A DNA stretch of 64,000 nt from Salinibacillus aidingensis (GCF_039522525.1 NZ_BAAADO010000001.1:558001-622000), one strand, 5' to 3'. Counted from the first letter of the stretch, positions 33,053 through 42,371 are shown. Program-made: numbers and translations. The notes: generated by a model from the letters alone, not told the origin.

Positions 33053-34768
33053 CTAAATGGACTGTTGTTTTTCCTGCTTTGCTTTTGCTTTATCTTCTTC
33101 AACTAATTGTCTCCTTAAGATTTTTCCAACTGCAGTTTTTGGCAATTCATCCCTGAACTCATATATTCGCGGCACTTTATAGGCAGCAAGGTTTTTCCGG
33201 CAGAACTTATCCAATTCCTCTTCGGTTACCCCGCTTCCTTCTTTTATGACAACATAAGCTTTTACCGTTTCTCCCCGGTATGGATCAGGAATCCCTGCAA
33301 CGGTAGCTTCCTGTACGGCTTCATGTTCATATAACACTTCCTCAACCTCACGTGGATAAATGTTATAACCGCCCGCGATAATCATATCCTTCTTACGGTC
33401 AACGATATAGAAAAAGCCTTCTTCATCCATATAGCCCATATCTCCAGTGAACAGCCAGCCATCCTTTAATACCTGATTGGTTTCTTCCGGACGATTCCAA
33501 TAGCCCTTCATAACCTGAGGACCTTTTACAGCCAGTTCGCCAACTTCATTTATCTTCATTTCTTCCATATTGTCTGCACTGTCAAAAATTTTCGCATCCG
33601 TATCAGGCCACGGGAGTCCAATACTTCCATTGACACGCTTATCCCAAAGAAGATTTGCGTGAGTAACAGGGGAGGATTCCGTTAACCCATAGCCTTCTAC
33701 CAGTTTTCCGCCTGTTTCTTTTTCAAATTGCTCCTGTACTTCTACAGGTAAAGGGGCTGAACCACTAATGCAGGCTTTGATCGATGATACATCATAATCC
33801 TTAAGCTTGGGATGATTCAACAGACCAATGTATATGGTTGGCGCACCTGGAAACAAGGTTGGTTTTTCTTTTTCAATCGTCTTCAAAATTTCCTCAGCTT
33901 TAAATTGCGGGATTAAAATCATTTTTGTTGCCATCATGATGGATAAGTTCATAACGGCAGTCATCCCGTAGACATGGAAAAATGGAAGCACGCCCAGGGT
34001 TATATCTTCACCCTCCTTAATTTTATACATCCATTGCTGTGACATTTGTGTATTAGCAACTAAATTAAAGTGGGTAAGCATTACACCTTTAGGATATCCG
34101 GTGGTTCCTCCAGTATATTGGAGCAGGGCAATATCCTCTTTTGGATCTATCTCCACTTTTTTGACATCGCGTCCTGCCTCTTTTAATATATTTCCCCATT
34201 GATGTACATGACCTCCATAGCTGTTATGAGCAGGCTTTTCAAATTTTCCATACTCTTTTTTCTGGATAAATGGATAAGCCATGTTCTTAGGAAATGGAAG
34301 ATAGTCTTTTATTCCTGTTACAATGATATGCTCTACATCTGTTTTATCCTTCACCTTTTTTACTCTTGGGAACAGAACGTCCAGACAGATAATCATCTTG
34401 GCTCCGGAATCTTTTAACTGGTATTCGAGCTCTCTTTCCGTATAAAGCGGATTCGTCTGAACAACAATTGCTCCGGCCATCATCGCTGCATAATAGCCAA
34501 TGACTGACTGGGGTGTATTCGGCAGCATAATGGCTACACGATCCCCTTTTTGTAACCCTAATCCCTGTAAATAATTCGCTGTTTTTTCTGTCTGAAACAA
34601 TAGCTGATGGAAGGTTAATTCTTTCCCCATAAAATGAAGCGCTTGCAGATTTGGGTACTTTTCCGTGGTGTTCTGAAGAAATTCATGGAGTGGTTTTTCG
34701 TCATAATCAATAGATGGAGCTATTTCCTCCGGATAATGCTGATACCATAACTTAGTATCCTTCCCCAT
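33053..34768 (-). CDS. fadD: Long-chain acyl-CoA synthetase
   Basis: It activates fatty acids to acyl-CoA with ATP. In 571 residues the adenylate-forming motifs are in order: A3 LLQYTGGTTGYPKGVMLTH, A5 VEGYGLTESSPV, A7 GWLFTGDMGYMDEEG, A8 FYIVDRKKDMIIAGGYNIYPREVEE and the lysine motif GKILRRQL. ATG 34768 after AAAGGAGG. Upstream of fadR as lcfA is in B. subtilis; I found no FadR box ahead of it, although one follows it. Confidence 0.95.
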   Translation of the reverse strand: MGKDTKLWYQHYPEEIAPSIDYDEKPLHEFLQNTTEKYPNLQALHFMGKELTFHQLLFQTEKTANYLQGLGLQKGDRVAIMLPNTPQSVIGYYAAMMAGAIVVQTNPLYTERELEYQLKDSGAKMIICLDVLFPRVKKVKDKTDVEHIIVTGIKDYLPFPKNMAYPFIQKKEYGKFEKPAHNSYGGHVHQWGNILKEAGRDVKKVEIDPKEDIALLQYTGGTTGYPKGVMLTHFNLVANTQMSQQWMYKIKEGEDITLGVLPFFHVYGMTAVMNLSIMMATKMILIPQFKAEEILKTIEKEKPTLFPGAPTIYIGLLNHPKLKDYDVSSIKACISGSAPLPVEVQEQFEKETGGKLVEGYGLTESSPVTHANLLWDKRVNGSIGLPWPDTDAKIFDSADNMEEMKINEVGELAVKGPQVMKGYWNRPEETNQVLKDGWLFTGDMGYMDEEGFFYIVDRKKDMIIAGGYNIYPREVEEVLYEHEAVQEATVAGIPDPYRGETVKAYVVIKEGSGVTEEELDKFCRKNLAAYKVPRIYEFRDELPKTAVGKILRRQLVEEDKAKAKQEKQQSI

Positions 34769-34837
34769 TTAAAAACCTCCTTTTTTAATCTCCAACTCCT
34801 ATTATATACAAATTGCAAGATAATTTAAAATATTTTC

Positions 34838-34876
34838 ATTAAAAAAGAGATACACAAACCCGCGTTTGGTATCTCA
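34838..34876 (-). terminator. Terminator after the 26-residue ORF
   Basis: GAGATACCAAAC / GTTTGTGTATCTC stem on the minus strand, followed by TTTTTTAATG. Separates the yshE unit from fadD. Confidence 0.9.
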
Positions 34877-34908
34877 TCTCCTTATACCTATTTTTAACTG
34901 ACAGATCT

Positions 34909-34989
34909 TTAGGCAGTTACGAGGTATACAACACCTACTGCAAGAAAGATTATCCCCACAATCATTAATACGATGGCTAATTGTTTCAT
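34909..34989 (-). CDS. 26-residue single-span membrane peptide
   Basis: Encodes MKQLAIVLMIVGIIFLAVGV followed by VYLVTA and a stop. The ATG has a strong ribosome site (AAGGAGAGG) seven bases upstream, and a terminator follows the stop. It lies 12 bp after yshE on the same strand, so it is likely cotranscribed with it. A single hydrophobic helix with a Lys-Gln start; function unknown. It is too short for most gene callers. Confidence 0.7.
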   Translation of the reverse strand: MKQLAIVLMIVGIIFLAVGVVYLVTA

Positions 34990-35001
34990 CCTTGCCTCTC
35001 C

Positions 35002-35403
35002 TTAAATGATATTTGCTCCCACAACAAAAGATAAACCGACTGATATAATTAGGGAAATAAATCCGACGGCCCGATTGTCATTTTTAATTTCTTCATCGAT
35101 TTTAAATGTTGGGGTTAAAAACTCATAAATAAAATATCCGATTAATAGCAGAACAAAACCGTAGATTCCCCAGCCGATACTTTCAGCCAGGGAGTCATTA
35201 TGTTCAATTGAAAAGCGAAAGATATTTACAATCCCGAACATCTTCCCTCCAGTTGCCATGGCAACCGAAAAATTCCCTTGTTTGATTTCTTTCCAGTTAT
35301 TATATTGGGTTACTAACTCAAAAACAGCCATGAAAACAATTAAACATAGTATGACTACACTGTAGCTGGCTGCTGTTTCCACTAATGGATTTTCCCAAAA
35401 CAT
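35002..35403 (-). CDS. yshE: DUF350 family membrane protein YshE
   Basis: A 133-residue protein with four membrane helices (AASYSVVILCLIVFMAVFELV; FSVAMATGGKMFGIVNIF; WGIYGFVLLLIGYFIYEF; AVGFISLIISVGLSFVVGA). DUF350 proteins have no established function. ATG 35403 (MFWENPLVE) follows GGAGGACACC; the ATG six codons earlier overlaps that site. Directly after mutS2. Confidence 0.85.
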   Translation of the reverse strand: MFWENPLVETAASYSVVILCLIVFMAVFELVTQYNNWKEIKQGNFSVAMATGGKMFGIVNIFRFSIEHNDSLAESIGWGIYGFVLLLIGYFIYEFLTPTFKIDEEIKNDNRAVGFISLIISVGLSFVVGANII

Positions 35404-35427
35404 AATAGGTGTCCTCCTCATCCCTCG

Positions 35428-37779
35428 CTATCCAAGTTCCAGCACGGTAACACCTGATCCACCTTCACTCATTCCGCCTAAACGCTGGTCTGTAATGGAT
35501 GGATGGCGTTCTGCAAATTTCTGTACACCCTTACGTAAGGCACCTGTCCCTTTACCATGAATAATGGAAACCCGGGGATAGCCTGCCAGCAAGGCGTTAT
35601 CTACATATTTCTCTAATTCCTGTAAGGCATCCTCATAGCGTTTTCCGCGTAAATCAAGCTCTGTTTTTACGTGGTAGGTTCGGCCCTTCACACTGGTTGT
35701 CGGCTTTTCCTCTTTAGGTGGCTCCGGACGTTTAATGAACACAAGGTTCTCCCGTTTTGCCTTCACCTTCATCATTCCAAGCTGAACCTGATATTCCTTT
35801 TCACTGATCTTTTCAACAATGGATCCCTGCTGGTTCAAGGATTTAACCTTTACCTCATCTCCCGGCTCAAGCTCTTTCGTATCCTTCTGTTCGATTTCCT
35901 GCTTCTGATGACTGCCTGTTAAATTCACATTCGCTTCTGATAGCTGCTTTTTCGCATCAATTAATTCATGCTCTTTAATTTCAGCACTGTTTTTCATATT
36001 TTGTAATTTATCTATGATTTCTTCGGCTTCTTTTCTTGCCCTCTTTACTTCCTTTTCTGCTTTTTGTTCCGCCTTTTCCAGGAGCTTTTCTTTTCGCTGT
36101 TCAAATTGACGCCATTTTTCTTCTAACTCTTTTCTGAGCTGATAGGATTCTTTCAGGATTTCTTCTGCCTGTTCATAGTCTTCATCCGCTTTTTTACGAG
36201 CTTCTTCAAGTGAGGCAATCATATTTTCCACACTCTGTGAATCCTGTCCAGTCAGAGATTTAGCCTGGTTAATGACCTTTTCTTCTAAACCAAGTCGTCT
36301 GGAAATTTCAAACGCATTGCTTCGTCCTGGAACACCTAATAATAATCGGTAGGTAGGACGCAGGGTTTTTACATCAAATTCGACAGACGCATTCATAACT
36401 CCTTCCCGATTAAATCCGTACGCCTTTAATTCAGGATAGTGAGTAGTTGCTATGACTCTTGCTCTTCTGGAGATTACTTCATCTAAAATAGCCATTGCCA
36501 GTCCCGCCCCTTCCTGCGGGTCAGTCCCGGCTCCAAGCTCATCAAACAGGACAAGAGTCTTTTCATGCACACCTTTTAGTATCTCAACAATATTGGTCAT
36601 ATGAGAGGAGAAGGTACTTAAGCTCTGCTCTATGGATTGTTCATCGCCGATATCCGCAAATACATCATCAAACACAGCCAATTCACAGCCATCTAAAGCA
36701 GGGACCTGTAAACCCGATTGAGCCATAAGGGTACATAGGCCAATCATTTTTAAAGTAACGGTTTTTCCTCCCGTATTAGGGCCTGTAATAACTATGGAGG
36801 TGTATTCCTTGCCAATTTCCACATCATTTGGAACAACTTCATCCGAATCAATGAGGGGATGGCGTGCCTGCCTCATTTTTATATAACCCTGATCATTCAT
36901 CGCGGGTTTAGCCGCATCCATTTCTTTACTGAACTTCGCCTTTGCTGCCAGGAAGTCCATTTTCTGTAAAACCTCGGTATTCTGTAAGATAAATCCCTGG
37001 TCCTCTGCAATCTGAGCTGATAATTCCTGGAGAATCTTTTCAATTTCCTGTTTCTCTTCCACCTTTGCCGCCTGCAATTTATTATTTGATTCTACGACTG
37101 ATTGCGGTTCAATAAATAAAGTTGCACCGGAAGATGACTGGTCGTGGACAATGCCGCCAAATGAACCCCGATATTCCTGTTTAACCGGCAGCACATAACG
37201 ATCATTACGAATCGTAACGATAGCATCTGACAGCATCTTACTTTTTGATTTTGTATATTGTTCCAGGCGGTCTCTGACACTGTTTTCATGAGAGCGGATT
37301 TTGGAGCGGATTGACCGCAGCTTTTCACTTGCTCCATCCATGACATGGCCATGATCATCAATACAGGACTTAATATTTCGCTCCAGTTCGTTCAAAACAA
37401 CAATCTGCTCTGTTCGTTCTCTAAGAATTGGGAGGGCAAGCTCCTCCTCTTCAATATCTGCTATAAATTGCTTAAGGATTTTGCCGGCTCTCATCGTACT
37501 GGCGACATCCAGACATTCAAAAGCTGTTAGAATACCCCCGATATTTGCCCGTTTCACATGGGGGCGGATATCAAAAATTCCACCCAGGGGGATTTGCCCT
37601 TTCAGCCGTAAAACCTGTCTGGCTTCATCTGTTTCCTCCTGCCATCTTTGAGCCTCCGGGAGTTGATTCGACGGGTAAAGCTTCGATGCCTCTTCTTTTC
37701 CCAGGGACGATCCGGCAAAGCCTATGAGCTGCTCTTTGATTTTATCGAACTCAAGTGTTTTCAAGACTCTTTCATTCAT
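35428..37779 (-). CDS. mutS2: Endonuclease MutS2
   Basis: A MutS paralogue with an Smr nuclease domain; in B. subtilis it is linked to recombination control and rescue of collided ribosomes. From ATG 37779 (MNERVLKTLEFDKIKEQL) it has 783 residues: clamp/core region, ATPase with TGPNTGGKTVTLKMIGL and LVLFDELGAGTDPQEG, a long Glu/Lys-rich coiled coil, then the C-terminal Smr domain (LDLRGKRYEDAL ... IIHGKGTGALRKGV). It lacks the mismatch-recognition domain of MutS. Confidence 0.96.
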   Translation of the reverse strand: MNERVLKTLEFDKIKEQLIGFAGSSLGKEEASKLYPSNQLPEAQRWQEETDEARQVLRLKGQIPLGGIFDIRPHVKRANIGGILTAFECLDVASTMRAGKILKQFIADIEEEELALPILRERTEQIVVLNELERNIKSCIDDHGHVMDGASEKLRSIRSKIRSHENSVRDRLEQYTKSKSKMLSDAIVTIRNDRYVLPVKQEYRGSFGGIVHDQSSSGATLFIEPQSVVESNNKLQAAKVEEKQEIEKILQELSAQIAEDQGFILQNTEVLQKMDFLAAKAKFSKEMDAAKPAMNDQGYIKMRQARHPLIDSDEVVPNDVEIGKEYTSIVITGPNTGGKTVTLKMIGLCTLMAQSGLQVPALDGCELAVFDDVFADIGDEQSIEQSLSTFSSHMTNIVEILKGVHEKTLVLFDELGAGTDPQEGAGLAMAILDEVISRRARVIATTHYPELKAYGFNREGVMNASVEFDVKTLRPTYRLLLGVPGRSNAFEISRRLGLEEKVINQAKSLTGQDSQSVENMIASLEEARKKADEDYEQAEEILKESYQLRKELEEKWRQFEQRKEKLLEKAEQKAEKEVKRARKEAEEIIDKLQNMKNSAEIKEHELIDAKKQLSEANVNLTGSHQKQEIEQKDTKELEPGDEVKVKSLNQQGSIVEKISEKEYQVQLGMMKVKAKRENLVFIKRPEPPKEEKPTTSVKGRTYHVKTELDLRGKRYEDALQELEKYVDNALLAGYPRVSIIHGKGTGALRKGVQKFAERHPSITDQRLGGMSEGGSGVTVLELG

Positions 37780-37787
37780 GTTGCCAT

Positions 37788-39518
37788 TTACTCCTTTAAC
37801 GTTTTTCCGTCCGAAAGAAATTGAGCTAATTCTTCCGTTGACCATGTATTTAATACCGTTTCCGGCTTTAGTTTTCCTTTTCTTGCAAAGCTTACTCCAA
37901 TCGACATATCCTCAAGCATAGTATAGCTGTGGGCATCTGTATTAATTGCAATACGGACACCCTCCTCCTGTGCTTTCATCAGCCAGTTCCAGGCCAGATC
38001 AAGCCGGTTGGGATTCGCGTTTAATTCCAAAGCTGTATTTGTCTTTTTTGCATATTGAATAAGCTCTTCATAGTCTACTTCATATCCGGACCTTTTGCCA
38101 ATCAATCTACCTGTTGGGTGGGCAATTATATTTACATAAGGGCAATCCATGGCATTTTTCAGTCGCTGCATAATTCTGTCTTTGGATTGTGTGAAGCTCG
38201 AGTGAATGGAAGCAATAACAAAATCCATTTCTTTCAGGAAATCCTCGGAAAAATCCAATGTCCCGTCCGGCAAAATATCCATTTCGATCCCTGCGAACAC
38301 ATGAATATCATCATATTTTTCATTCACACGATTGATTTCCTCTCTTTGTTTCCGCAGCCGTTCTTCGTTTAGTCCATTTGCAACTCGCAAATATTTTGAG
38401 TGGTCGGTAATAGCAATATAGGAATACTCCTTTTCTCTCGCCCTGATTACCATTTCCTCCAGGGACTGGGCACCGTCGCTCCAGGTTGTGTGCATATGCA
38501 AATCCCCCTGGATATCATCCTGGGAAATCAGGGTAAGAGGCGCACGGGCTTCTTCAATTTCACCGGTATTCTCACGAAGCTCCGGGGGTATGAATTCCAG
38601 ACCAAAATGATGGAAGAATTCCTCTTCACTATCGAAGGTGATAATCTCACCTGTTTCAACATTCTCCACGCCATATTCATTGATTTTTTCATTTTGTTCC
38701 TTAGCTAACTGACGCATGGAAACATTATGATCCTTAGAACCGGTGAAATGGTGCAGAGTGGTTGCAAATTCCTGAGGTTCAACAAGTCTGAAATCTACAG
38801 ATACCTCATAGCCCTCATTTAAAATGACGGTTATCTTTGTTGTACCCGCAGCCTCCACATGCTCAATATGATCCAGCTTTAGCAGCTGTTCCTTCACTTT
38901 TTCAGGATGATTTGTTGCGATGATAAAGTCTAAATCTTTAATGGTTTCTTTATATCTGCGAATACTGCCGGCTCGTGAAAATTGAATGATATGCCCGAAA
39001 GACGCCAGCTCGTCCTCTATCCTTTCCACAATAGGAAGCATAAACACGATCGGTAATCTTTCAGGTCTTTTGGAGTGATCCTCCAAAGCCTTCAGTATTT
39101 TTTCTGCCGTTTTCTTTCCAAACCCACTTAGTCCTTCTACTTTTCCACTCTCACATGCTTCTTTTAAGGATGGGGCATCGACAACGTCCAGCTCCTGATA
39201 CAGCTTGGCAAGCTTTTTGCCTCCAAGCCCTTGTAAATCCAAAAGCGGAATAAGGCCAGGAGGAACATCCGCTTCAAGCTGCCTCAATGTTTCAGATTGA
39301 CCATTTTCAACGAACTCCTGAATAACTGCAGCCGTTCCCTTGCCAATCCCTTTCATTTTTGTAAAATCATCTATTTCTGATAGGGAACGATCGTCTGATT
39401 CTAAAGCCTGTGCCGCTTTTCGATAGGCTGAAATTTTAAACGGATTTTCTGCTTTTAATTCAAGATACACAGCAATCTTTTCAAGCAATTGAATAACCTG
39501 TTTTTTATTCACATTCAT
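37788..39518 (-). CDS. polX: DNA polymerase/3-prime-5-prime exonuclease PolX
   Basis: A family X polymerase for base-excision repair. In 576 residues: N-terminal HhH lyase region (ENPFKISAYRKAAQALES, FTKMKGIGKGTAAVI), nucleotidyltransferase (GSIRRYKETIKDLDFIIAT), and a C-terminal PHP exonuclease (GDLHMHTTWSDGAQSLEEM, IAITDHSKYL, AINTDAH). ATG 39518 (MNVNKKQVIQLL) after AGGTGA is preferred over a GTG three codons upstream. Between cvpA and mutS2. Confidence 0.95.
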   Translation of the reverse strand: MNVNKKQVIQLLEKIAVYLELKAENPFKISAYRKAAQALESDDRSLSEIDDFTKMKGIGKGTAAVIQEFVENGQSETLRQLEADVPPGLIPLLDLQGLGGKKLAKLYQELDVVDAPSLKEACESGKVEGLSGFGKKTAEKILKALEDHSKRPERLPIVFMLPIVERIEDELASFGHIIQFSRAGSIRRYKETIKDLDFIIATNHPEKVKEQLLKLDHIEHVEAAGTTKITVILNEGYEVSVDFRLVEPQEFATTLHHFTGSKDHNVSMRQLAKEQNEKINEYGVENVETGEIITFDSEEEFFHHFGLEFIPPELRENTGEIEEARAPLTLISQDDIQGDLHMHTTWSDGAQSLEEMVIRAREKEYSYIAITDHSKYLRVANGLNEERLRKQREEINRVNEKYDDIHVFAGIEMDILPDGTLDFSEDFLKEMDFVIASIHSSFTQSKDRIMQRLKNAMDCPYVNIIAHPTGRLIGKRSGYEVDYEELIQYAKKTNTALELNANPNRLDLAWNWLMKAQEEGVRIAINTDAHSYTMLEDMSIGVSFARKGKLKPETVLNTWSTEELAQFLSDGKTLKE

Positions 39519-39548
39519 TTTTATCACCTACTTTTATCGTGTCCAGTA

Positions 39549-39582
39549 AAGAAAAAACTTCTCTCAAATTAGGAGAAGTTTA
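39549..39582 (-). terminator. Terminator of zapA-cvpA
   Basis: AACTTCTC / GAGAAGTT stem, then TTTTTTC on the minus strand. It overlaps the cvpA stop codon. Confidence 0.82.
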
Positions 39583-40125
39583 GAAAGCCTCAGAGATATG
39601 GTTATCCCATAAATTCGTAATCTGCTCAGAGAATAACGGTGTATGTTCGATCATAAATTGAGCAATAGATGAATCACCCACATATTGCTGAATAAAATCA
39701 ATGGGAATAAGTGCTGAAAAATAAAGAAGTATAAACAAAATAAAATACGTCTCGAAAAATCCCAGTACAGCTCCCAGAAGGCCATTAACACTATGTAAAA
39801 TAGGGAGTTCGGCTATGAAATCGAGCATATTTGCGATAATCTGTAAAACAATTTTTACAATAAAAAACAAAATAACAAAGGCTATTCCATTATAAAAGGC
39901 TGTTTCCAAAGGCATATTGTCAAAAAATGCCCCGAAGCCCTCCTGTCCAAAATCAGGATAAGGAATCCACATTGTAAGAATTGGTGCCAGTTCGTCATAG
40001 TATAGTGCAGCGATGATAAAGGCTATAATAAAACCGGTCAGATGCATCACCTGCATGATAAATCCCCGTTTGAGGCCTACAAGTAATCCAACCAGCAAAA
40101 CAGCCAGAAGTATGATGTCAACCAT
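39580..40125 (-). CDS. yshB: CvpA family membrane protein
   Basis: A 181-residue protein with four or so membrane helices (ILLAVLLVGLLVGLKRGF; HLTGFIIAFIIAALYY; GIAFVILFFIVKIVLQIIA; LHSVNGLLGAVLGFFETYFILFI). It shows the CvpA signature of GLKRGF and a GxxxGxxxG-like VNGLLGAVLG. B. subtilis YshB is the equivalent; function is not settled. It overlaps zapA by 8 bp. Confidence 0.88.
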   Translation of the reverse strand: MVDIILLAVLLVGLLVGLKRGFIMQVMHLTGFIIAFIIAALYYDELAPILTMWIPYPDFGQEGFGAFFDNMPLETAFYNGIAFVILFFIVKIVLQIIANMLDFIAELPILHSVNGLLGAVLGFFETYFILFILLYFSALIPIDFIQQYVGDSSIAQFMIEHTPLFSEQITNLWDNHISEAF

Positions 40126-40390
40126 TTTTTCTCCGTTCCCCTCTTCTCGTTTGCTCCGTTAGCAATCGATATTCCTCTTGTAATTGTATGTATTCATTCA
40201 TCGTATTTACCGCCGTTAACACAGCCAGTTTTGCTGTATCCAGCCGCGGATTGTTTTCCTGAATTTCCTTCATTTTCTGATCAACTAAATCTGCTACATG
40301 CTCTATGTGATGAGGAGGTTCATCACCAACAATTGTATATTTTCTATTAAGAATGTATACGGTTGTTCTATTCTGATCTGAATGAGACAC
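40118..40390 (-). CDS. zapA: Cell division protein ZapA
   Basis: A 90-residue coiled-coil protein that bundles FtsZ filaments. The pattern TTVYILNRKYTIVGDEPPHHIEHVADLVDQKMKEI followed by LAVLTAVNTMNEYIQLQEEYRLL is diagnostic. It starts at GTG 40390 after AAGGGGG. Upstream lies the family C repeat shared with the divergent rnhC. Confidence 0.93.
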   Translation of the reverse strand: MSHSDQNRTTVYILNRKYTIVGDEPPHHIEHVADLVDQKMKEIQENNPRLDTAKLAVLTAVNTMNEYIQLQEEYRLLTEQTRRGERRKNG

Positions 40391-40498
40391 TTACAAAGCC
40401 CCCTTATATAACATCCTAAAAATTATATTAACACGAATTTTCATAGATGGAAATCAAACAATAAAAGAATATGCAGAATGATTTCATTTGATATACTA

Positions 40499-40658
40499 TA
40501 GTGAGACTTCAATCAAGGGGAACCCTTGATTGATAGCGAAACTTATCAGGGCATTACGAACTGTTTCTCCTCCCTATTGCCTTCGAGGAGAAATACAGTT
40601 CGTTTTAACGTGATATAGTGAGACTTCAACAAGGGAAGTTACCCCTGACTGATAGCGA
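40499..40658 (+). repeat. Family C two-hairpin element (C2), one and a third units
   Basis: Unit 1: GTGAGACTTC, stem 1 CAATCAAGGG/CCCTTGATTG (perfect 10 bp, GAA loop, 40510-40532), GATAGCGAAACTTATCAGG, then stem 2. Stem 2 has a 7-bp outer arm CGAACTG/CAGTTCG (40557-40563 with 40596-40602) and a 9-bp inner arm TTTCTCCTC/GAGGAGAAA with a 2-base bulge. It ends GTTTTAACGTGAT. A second unit then begins (GTGAGACTTCAACAAGGG) and ends at GATAGCGAAA, running into the rnhC ribosome site. Confidence 0.82.
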
Positions 40659-40673
40659 AAGGAGATTCAATAT

Positions 40674-41621
40674 ATGTCACAAAGTGTAATAAAAGCTTCC
40701 AAAGAGGTTTTAAAGAAAATGGAAGAATATTATAAAGGTCAGTTAAAGTCCAATCCCCCTGTACATACCCTTTTTGCTGCCAAAGTAAACGGATGTTCCA
40801 TCACTGCATACAAATCCGGAAAAGTTTTATTTCAAGGGAAAAGCCATGAATCTGAGGCTATGAAATGGGGGCATTCCCCTGATAAAAATCAGCACAGCCA
40901 GAATCAATCCCATGCAACGCCCCCTTCATTTGTGAATCAGAGTCACATCGGCTCAGATGAAGCAGGCTCAGGTGACTTCTTTGGTCCATTAACAGCGGCT
41001 GCGGCTTATGTAGCCGAGTCAAAAATCCCCTTATTAAAGGAATTAGGGGTTAAGGATTCAAAGGCCATGTCCGATGATAAAATTCAGGAGATTGCCAAAC
41101 AAATCAAATTAGCTGAAATCCCTTATAGTTTAATGGTCTTACATAACGAGAAATATAACCGTCTGCAGCAAAAGGGATGGACGCAGGGGAAAATGAAGGC
41201 TATGCTTCACTACCATGCAATCATGAAGGTTAAAGATAGAACAGGTACAAACTCCCTGGATGGAATCCTCGTTGACCAGTTTTGCCAGCCAAGCGTGTTT
41301 GAACGCCATTTAAAGTCTGAACAAAAACGTATGCCTGACAAAATTCATTTTATTACCAAAGCTGAAAGTCATTCCATCGCAGTCGCAGCCGCATCGATTA
41401 TTGCCCGTGCCAAGTTTGTAAAGGAAATGGATCGTCTATCCGGTGAAGTCGGTTTCCAGCTTCAAAAAGGAGCCAGTAAAAAAGTAGATGAGCAGGCGGC
41501 GAAAATCATACGAAGTCGAGGAAAACAGGCTCTTGATCAATATTCCAAAGTTCACTTTTCCAATTATCAAAAAGCAGAACAAATACTGAAACTAAAAAAT
41601 GAACAAAGAAAAAGGAAGTGA
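40674..41621 (+). CDS. rnhC: Ribonuclease HIII
   Basis: It removes RNA from RNA/DNA hybrids. In 315 residues it has the N-terminal TBP-like substrate-binding domain and the catalytic domain with HIGSDEAGSGDFFGPLTAAAAYV (Asp, Glu), GVKDSKAM, ILVDQFCQPS (Asp) and KAESHSIAVAAASIIARA (Glu). ATG 40674 has AAAGGAG, whose AAA is the end of the family C repeat. Divergent from zapA as in B. subtilis. Confidence 0.96.
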   Translation: MSQSVIKASKEVLKKMEEYYKGQLKSNPPVHTLFAAKVNGCSITAYKSGKVLFQGKSHESEAMKWGHSPDKNQHSQNQSHATPPSFVNQSHIGSDEAGSGDFFGPLTAAAAYVAESKIPLLKELGVKDSKAMSDDKIQEIAKQIKLAEIPYSLMVLHNEKYNRLQQKGWTQGKMKAMLHYHAIMKVKDRTGTNSLDGILVDQFCQPSVFERHLKSEQKRMPDKIHFITKAESHSIAVAAASIIARAKFVKEMDRLSGEVGFQLQKGASKKVDEQAAKIIRSRGKQALDQYSKVHFSNYQKAEQILKLKNEQRKRK

Positions 41622-41642
41622 ACTGTTAAGACTATTGAAAGA

Positions 41643-41690
41643 AACCCCATGACAGCTGCTTTGCAGACAAGTCTATGGGGTCTATTCATC
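41643..41690 (+). terminator. Probable terminator of rnhC
   Basis: ACCCCAT / ATGGGGT pairs around a 24-base region, followed by CTATTCATC. Weak T-run. Confidence 0.5.
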
Positions 41691-41752
41691 AGTCAGAATT
41701 AATCTCCTGCAAACATTCTTCAGTGAATTTTAAAGCATATATCATCTTTGGG

Positions 41753-42371
41753 TTACTTGTATATCATGCGATAATAATAATTTGTCATAAGAATAACAAA
41801 CAGATGATAAATGTGATGATATCCTTTATCTTTGATTAATTGAAACATGTGAAATTGCTTCATCCCGTAATCCAGGACTTTTAAAGCAAAGAAGGATGAT
41901 AAATAGCCTGTTAATGTCCCTTTAAAGAACTTAATGAATACAGAACAAATAAAGGAAAGAATCATTGAATATAAGGGTTCCACTTTGAAGTGTTTATGCC
42001 ATGTAAAGGCTTTTCCCAGTAACAGCGGTAAATGGGATATAAACCACCTGTGAGAGAATTCCGCCTAAAACATTGTCATGATAGGGATTCTTTAAAAGTT
42101 TCGGTTTATATTGATAAGCTCTCAAATAATTTAAGATCAAAAATTCAAATAAACAGGCTAAACCAGCACTGGAAAGCAGGAGAATAAAAAGTTGCTTTTT
42201 GTTCTTATATTTGTAGAAGCTAAAGAATAACTGAATGAAATGTATCGTTACTAAAATATGATAAGGCACAGCATTCCGACTCATGCTCCGTTTCATATCC
42301 ACCATCGTTTCTTTATATGTTTTATATGTAGGATAGTATCTGACGAATGAAGTGAATTTATGAGCTATCAA
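41753..42371 (-). pseudogene. Frameshifted multi-pass membrane protein gene
   Basis: Two adjacent frames read as one protein. The 5-prime part (42371 to about 42045) encodes MIAHKFTSFVRYYPTYK... to NPYHDNVLGGILSQVV, then goes on in frame only to a stop at 41998. The +1 frame continues sensibly as FISHLPLLLGKAFTWHKHF, VEPLYSMILSFICSVFIKFF and to MTNYYYRMIYK. A one-base shift near 42041-42050 joins them into a roughly 205-residue protein with five or so membrane spans. The 3-prime part alone has no ribosome site. The family is not recognised. Either a recent pseudogene or a sequencing error. Confidence 0.7.
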
